64,000 nt of DNA from Halorubrum sp. JWXQ-INN 858 (GTDB taxonomy: Archaea; Halobacteriota; Halobacteria; Halobacteriales; Haloferacaceae), in NCBI RefSeq assembly GCF_009806985.1, contig NZ_WUAX01000011.1, forward strand, positions 186,001 to 250,000, given 5' to 3'. Positions 60,601 through 64,000 of the stretch are shown here, piece by piece. Under the pieces are notes generated by a model, which had not been told where the DNA came from, ran no database searches, and was given only the letters and a program-made list of their open reading frames with translations. The stretch's first letter is position 1. Each line of letters starts with the position of its first letter. Made by a program: the position numbers and the translations under genes.

Positions 60601-61365
60601 ATGTCCGGAGTGTTCGACCACGTCATGATCCGCGTCGAGGACCTCGAGGAGAGCCTCGACTGGTACCAGACTCACCTGAACTACGAGGAGAAGGGCCGTT
60701 GGGAGGCCGACACGTTCACGAACGTGTTCCTCGGCCCCGAGAACGACCACGAGGACGGCGCGCGCCTCGAGCTCACGTACAACCACGACGACCGGTCCTA
60801 CGAGATGGGCGACGCGTGGGGCCACATCGCCGTGCGCGTCCCCGAGGACGAGCTCCAGGAGTCGTACGACGAGCTGATGGAGGGCGGCGTCGACGACTAC
60901 CGCGACCCGGAGTCGTGTAACAACCGCTACGCGTTCGTCAAGGACCCCGACGGCCACGAGATCGAGATCGTGAAACGCGACTACGGCGAGAAGTGGAGCA
61001 TCGACCACACGATGATCCGCGTGGAGGACGCCGACGCCGCGCTGGGCTACTGGACCCGGAAGTTCGAGTACGGCGAAACCAGCCGCTGGGAGTCGGACAC
61101 CTTCGCGAACTACTTCATGAAGCCCGACGGGGCCGCCGAGGAGGCGATGGCGCTGGAGCTCACGTACAACTACGACGGCCGCGCCTACACGATGGGCGAC
61201 GCGTGGGGCCACCTCGCGATCCGCGTCGACGACCTCGACGACGCCTGGGCCGATCTCATGGAGCGCGAAGCGCCCGACTACCGCGACCCCGAGTCCTGTA
61301 ACGACCGCTACGCGTTCACGAAAGACCAGGACGGCCACGAGGTCGAACTGGTTACTCGCGACTAA
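60601..61365 (+). CDS. Two-domain glyoxalase/VOC-family protein
   Basis: A 254-residue protein with two VOC domains. Domain 1 carries FDHVMIRVEDLEESLDWY and ELTYNHDD, then WGHIAVRV and GHEIEIVKRD; domain 2 repeats IDHTMIRV, ELTYNYDG, WGHLAIRV and GHEVELVTRD. Each has the His/Glu/His/Glu set expected for a lactoylglutathione-lyase-like metal site. It may detoxify methylglyoxal or a related adduct with the cell's own thiol. CGCTTTTGAGG lies about 31 nt before the ATG. Both halves are similar enough to suggest an internal duplication. Confidence 0.9.
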   Translation: MSGVFDHVMIRVEDLEESLDWYQTHLNYEEKGRWEADTFTNVFLGPENDHEDGARLELTYNHDDRSYEMGDAWGHIAVRVPEDELQESYDELMEGGVDDYRDPESCNNRYAFVKDPDGHEIEIVKRDYGEKWSIDHTMIRVEDADAALGYWTRKFEYGETSRWESDTFANYFMKPDGAAEEAMALELTYNYDGRAYTMGDAWGHLAIRVDDLDDAWADLMEREAPDYRDPESCNDRYAFTKDQDGHEVELVTRD

Positions 61366-61396
61366 CCGCTACGTCCCGCGACGAACTCCCCCGCGC

Positions 61397-61792
61397 TCAC
61401 GCCGGACGAAGCACCACGATCCGCTTCCCGTCCGTTTCCCGCTCCTCCACGCCCGCCTCGACCGCCATCCCCAGGTCGATCCCGTCGACCGCCTCGGGAT
61501 CGACACCACGCAGGACGCCGGTGAGCCGGACCGCGCCGAAGTCGGCGATCGCCGTGACGTACGGCGCGTCGTCGTCGAACCGCGGCGTCGGCACGTGCAC
61601 GACGGTGAACGTCTCGAGCGTCCCGACCTCGGGGAGCGGCTCGGCGGTGAGCTCCGTCGATCCCGAGTGGGGACAGACCCGCCGCGGGGGAAGCGACCCG
61701 TGTCCCGCTGGCGATTCGAGGTAGAAGCCCTGGCCGTCCGCCAGCGCGGCGAGCCACTCGTCGTACCCGGCGTCGCCGGCCGCCCCCGTCAT
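61397..61792 (-). CDS. DUF35/OB-fold partner protein of thiolase
   Basis: A 131-residue acyl-CoA-binding-type partner. An N-terminal helix (YDEWLAALADGQGFYLESPA) is followed by the rubredoxin-like zinc knuckle and an OB-fold (LETFTVVHVPTPRFDDDAPYVTAI, VRLTGVLRG). The zinc knuckle is degenerate: it has RRVCPHSGSTEL with a single Cys and no second pair. It overlaps the thiolase gene by 4 bp and is the usual second half of thiolase-DUF35 pairs. Confidence 0.87.
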   Translation of the reverse strand: MTGAAGDAGYDEWLAALADGQGFYLESPAGHGSLPPRRVCPHSGSTELTAEPLPEVGTLETFTVVHVPTPRFDDDAPYVTAIADFGAVRLTGVLRGVDPEAVDGIDLGMAVEAGVEERETDGKRIVVLRPA

Positions 61793-62955
61793 CGGGCCAC
61801 CTCCAGCACGTGAACGACGGCGCTCGCGACGGTGCCACCCGCGTTGTGTGCGACCGCGACCTCCGCGTCGGGGACGTGTCGGCTGTTCGGGTGGTCGCCG
61901 CGGAGCAGCCGCGTCAACTCGACGATCTGTGACCCGCCGGTCGCCCCGACGGGGTGCCCCTTCGCCTTCAACCCGCCCGAGAGGTTGATCGGGAGGTCGC
62001 CGTCGGCCGTCGTCACGCCGTCGCGGGCGGCCGAGATCCCCTCGCCGGGCGCGAAGAAGCCGAGCGACTCCGTCGCCAACACCTCGGCGATCGTAAAGCA
62101 GTCGTGGACTTCCGCGAGGTCGACGTCGTCCGGCCCGATCCCCGCCTCGTCGTACGCGGTCGCCGCCGCGTCGTCCGCCGCCGGCGTCCGCGTGAGGTGT
62201 TCGCGGTCCCCGAGCGCGAGGTTGTCGGTGCCCTGTCCCGTGCCCGTGATCGCGACGGGGGCGTCGAGGTCGTTCGCGTCCGCGTACGCCTCCGAGACGA
62301 GCACCAGCGCGCTCGCGCCGTCGGTGATCGGGCAGGCGTCGAACAGGTGGAGGGGAGTCGCGATCGGCGGAGCGTCCAGCGCCTCCTCGACGGTGACCTC
62401 GCGCCGGTACTGGGCGTACTCGTTGTCGACCGCGTTCGCGTGGTTCTTCGAGGCGACGTGTGCGAGGTCGGTTCGCCCCCCGCCGTACTCGTCAAAGTAC
62501 GCCCGCGCCATGAGCGCGTACGCGCCCGGGAACGTCATCCCCGCGCGGATCTCGAAGAGGTCGTCGGCCGCGATGGAGAGCCCCGCGGTGGCGTCGCCCG
62601 TCCCGAGGTTGTTCATCCGCTCCATCCCGCCGGCGACGACGACGTCGGCCTCGCCGCTCCGGACGGTTCGAACGGCCTCCCGGACCGCGACCCCGGCGGA
62701 GGCGCACGCCTCCTCGTAGCGAGTCGCCGGACAGCGGAGCCCGGCTGCCTCCGCCATCAGGGGAGCTTGGTGGCCCTGGTTCTCCGCGAGCGAGCCGATG
62801 AAGTTGCCGTAGTTGAGCGCGTCGACGTCCGCCCGCGGGACGTCCGCGTCCGCGAACGCGTTGAGCGCGGCCTCCGCGAACAGGTCACGGCCCGTTCGCT
62901 CCGGTTGGCGTCCGAACTTCGTGAGCCCGACCCCCGCGACGCGTACCTCTGTCAT
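61789..62955 (-). CDS. Thiolase family protein (SCP-x/acetyl-CoA acyltransferase type)
   Basis: A 388-residue thiolase-fold enzyme. YEEACASAGVAVREA holds the nucleophilic Cys84; GGMERMNN and ACPITDGASALVLVSE follow, then the conserved HDCFTIAE and the catalytic GHPVGATGGSQIVE, with the second active residue in VAVAHNAGGT (His in place of the usual Cys-His-Gly order). The pattern fits non-decarboxylating thiolases of SCP-x type. ATG 62953-62955. The DUF35 gene on its 3' side overlaps by 4 bp and should form a complex with it, transferring acyl groups in fatty or branched acid degradation or HMG-CoA-type synthesis. Confidence 0.92.
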   Translation of the reverse strand: MTEVRVAGVGLTKFGRQPERTGRDLFAEAALNAFADADVPRADVDALNYGNFIGSLAENQGHQAPLMAEAAGLRCPATRYEEACASAGVAVREAVRTVRSGEADVVVAGGMERMNNLGTGDATAGLSIAADDLFEIRAGMTFPGAYALMARAYFDEYGGGRTDLAHVASKNHANAVDNEYAQYRREVTVEEALDAPPIATPLHLFDACPITDGASALVLVSEAYADANDLDAPVAITGTGQGTDNLALGDREHLTRTPAADDAAATAYDEAGIGPDDVDLAEVHDCFTIAEVLATESLGFFAPGEGISAARDGVTTADGDLPINLSGGLKAKGHPVGATGGSQIVELTRLLRGDHPNSRHVPDAEVAVAHNAGGTVASAVVHVLEVAR

Positions 62956-63065
62956 ACATGAACGATGATCGTCGATCCGTGTTATGTCTGCCGGAAGCGG
63001 GGGTGAACGCAACCGAGTGAGAACCGAAGACGGACGAAGCGACGGAGGCCGAAACCGGTGGCGAG

Positions 63066-63818
63066 CTACCCGATGTAACGGAGCTCGTCGTCGGCCGCGC
63101 TCGGGCCCTCCTGCATCTCGCGGATCTTCCCGATGACTTCCTCCATCTCCTCCGCGCGGTCCTCGAGCGTCGCGTAGTCGACGTCGAAATCGAGCAGCGT
63201 CTCCAACGACTCCAGGACCGCGCGGGCGCTCTTCGGGTCCACGAGGTAGCCGCTGGTCTCGCCCATCAGACAGGCGGCCTCGAAGCCGCGCCGGCCGCCG
63301 AGCCCGAGGACGAGCCCCGACACGCCGACGATGCCACCCGCGGGCTCGTCCGGCCGGAACTCGACGTCCGCGGCCTCCAGCTCCTCGATCAGGGCCCCGT
63401 CCGACACCGCACCGAGCACGGTGTACTCCTCGACGAGCTCCCCGGTCGGGACGCCGCCGAGCGCGAACGCCCGTTTCGCGCCGAACTCCTCGGCGACGTC
63501 GAGGAAGGCGTCCGTGAGCTGGTAGTGGCCGTCGTTCGACGCCGCCTGGTGGTCGCCGGTCAACACCAGCAGGTCGGAGCCGTCGGTCTCGACGGCGTGG
63601 AACTCCGCGCAGGTGAGCTCCGCGACCCCCTCGTCGTCGACGTTCACCTGCGGCGGGAACTCCGTCGCGTACACTCGGCGGACGAGCTCGCCGTCGAACT
63701 CCTCCAACAGGTGCTCCGCGGCGAGCTTCCCGACGTGACCGACTCCCGGAAGCCCCTCGATCAGGACCGGGTCGTCGAGCGCCGGCGTCGCGACTTCGTC
63801 GATCTCGATATCGTCCAT
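63066..63818 (-). CDS. PAC2/proteasome assembly chaperone family protein
   Basis: A 250-residue protein with the PAC2 pattern: PVLIEGLPGVGHVGKLAAEHL near residue 18, LVLTGDHQAASNDGHYQLTD, ALGGVPTG, and GGIVGVSGLVLGLGGRRGFEAACLMGETSGY. A coiled-coil-like C terminus (LEDRAEEMEEVIGKIREMQEG) closes it. Homologues assemble or interact with the archaeal proteasome alpha ring. No proteasome gene is in the window. Confidence 0.88.
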   Translation of the reverse strand: MDDIEIDEVATPALDDPVLIEGLPGVGHVGKLAAEHLLEEFDGELVRRVYATEFPPQVNVDDEGVAELTCAEFHAVETDGSDLLVLTGDHQAASNDGHYQLTDAFLDVAEEFGAKRAFALGGVPTGELVEEYTVLGAVSDGALIEELEAADVEFRPDEPAGGIVGVSGLVLGLGGRRGFEAACLMGETSGYLVDPKSARAVLESLETLLDFDVDYATLEDRAEEMEEVIGKIREMQEGPSAADDELRYIG

Positions 63819-63935
63819 ACCGTATCCGTCCGGGCGGCGGTCACAAGAGAGTGGTCATTCGAGGAGGCAAGCCGGGCGGCTCGCGAGTCGTCTCGAGAGT
63901 CCCGAGCCGGCGGCTTCGAGGATGTTGAACGTCGG

Positions 63936-64000
63936 CTACTCGCGCCGTCTGGCGCGCACCCGACGCCGGTACTCGCCGTACCGGTCCTCGGGGCCGAACG
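63936..64000 (-). CDS. C-terminal end of an unknown gene (partial)
   Basis: The last 21 residues of a protein entering from the right edge: FGPEDRYGEYRRRVRARRRE then TAG at 63936-63938. The basic Arg-rich tail after EDRYGEYRRRV resembles ends of isoprenylcysteine carboxyl-methyltransferase-like and DUF1295-type membrane methyltransferases, but only this tail is visible. Confidence 0.45.
   Translation of the reverse strand, partial: FGPEDRYGEYRRRVRARRRE

Overview
The window is a high-GC, gene-dense haloarchaeal chromosome segment. This is shown by very acidic proteins, twin-arginine lipobox signals, halocyanin, sn-glycerol-1-phosphate dehydrogenase for archaeal lipids, RNase P component 4, Orc1/Cdc6, an archaeal initiator tRNA, and TATA boxes about 25-32 nt before many start codons (leaderless transcripts). 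A Halorubrum-like member of the Halobacteria is plausible, but genus cannot be proven from the sequence alone.

Layout. 0-5.4 kb: a tripartite tricarboxylate transporter operon (tctC-tctB-tctA plus a CaiB-type CoA transferase, minus strand), a divergent HTH-10 regulator, and a citramalate/isopropylmalate synthase-like enzyme. 5.5-11.4 kb: a DUF2103-like protein, a DtxR-type metal regulator, a LysE-type exporter, egsA (membrane lipid backbone), a DUF420 membrane protein, and an NAD-kinase-like protein. 11.7-16.7 kb: a seven-gene cytochrome b / halocyanin operon, which looks like a quinol oxidoreductase feeding copper proteins. 16.8-22 kb: cobinamide salvage and nucleotide-loop assembly (HAD, cbiB, cobS, cobY, cobD/cobC-like, cbiZ). 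22-33.5 kb: metallo-beta-lactamase and radical SAM pair, Hsp20, FAD oxidoreductase, GST-like reductase, aspartoacylase-like hydrolase, thioredoxin-like protein, an exosome-associated RNA-binding protein, Trm112-like protein and rnp4. 33.7-35.7 kb: initiator tRNA-Met, GtrA, glycosyltransferase and UspA. 35.9-46.9 kb: DUF2298 membrane protein, proS, ferredoxin-type glutamate synthase, an NAD-dependent epimerase and an acetyltransferase. 47.2-52.6 kb: heme-copper oxidase genes (subunit IV-like, fused I+III, II) with small membrane proteins. 53.3-55.2 kb: DRG-type GTPase and a membrane protein.

55.2-57.8 kb is the most striking part. An orc1/cdc6 gene is flanked by five copies of an identical 22-bp sequence, three before and two after it in opposite orientation, each ending in a G4 string. 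These look like origin recognition boxes, so this is a probable replication origin. Between the orc1 stop codon and the downstream boxes lies a 0.5-kb insertion bounded by two perfect 8-bp hairpins, of IS200/IS605 or MITE character.

57.9-64 kb: MATE exporter, EamA-like half transporter, a two-domain glyoxalase-fold protein, a thiolase with its DUF35 partner, a PAC2-family protein and a gene fragment at the edge.

A second theme is abundant short tandem repeats (10, 15, 18, 23, 26, 27, 37 and 44 bp). Those between genes have arbitrary unit length. Those inside genes are multiples of three and encode acidic, low-complexity linkers or tails.
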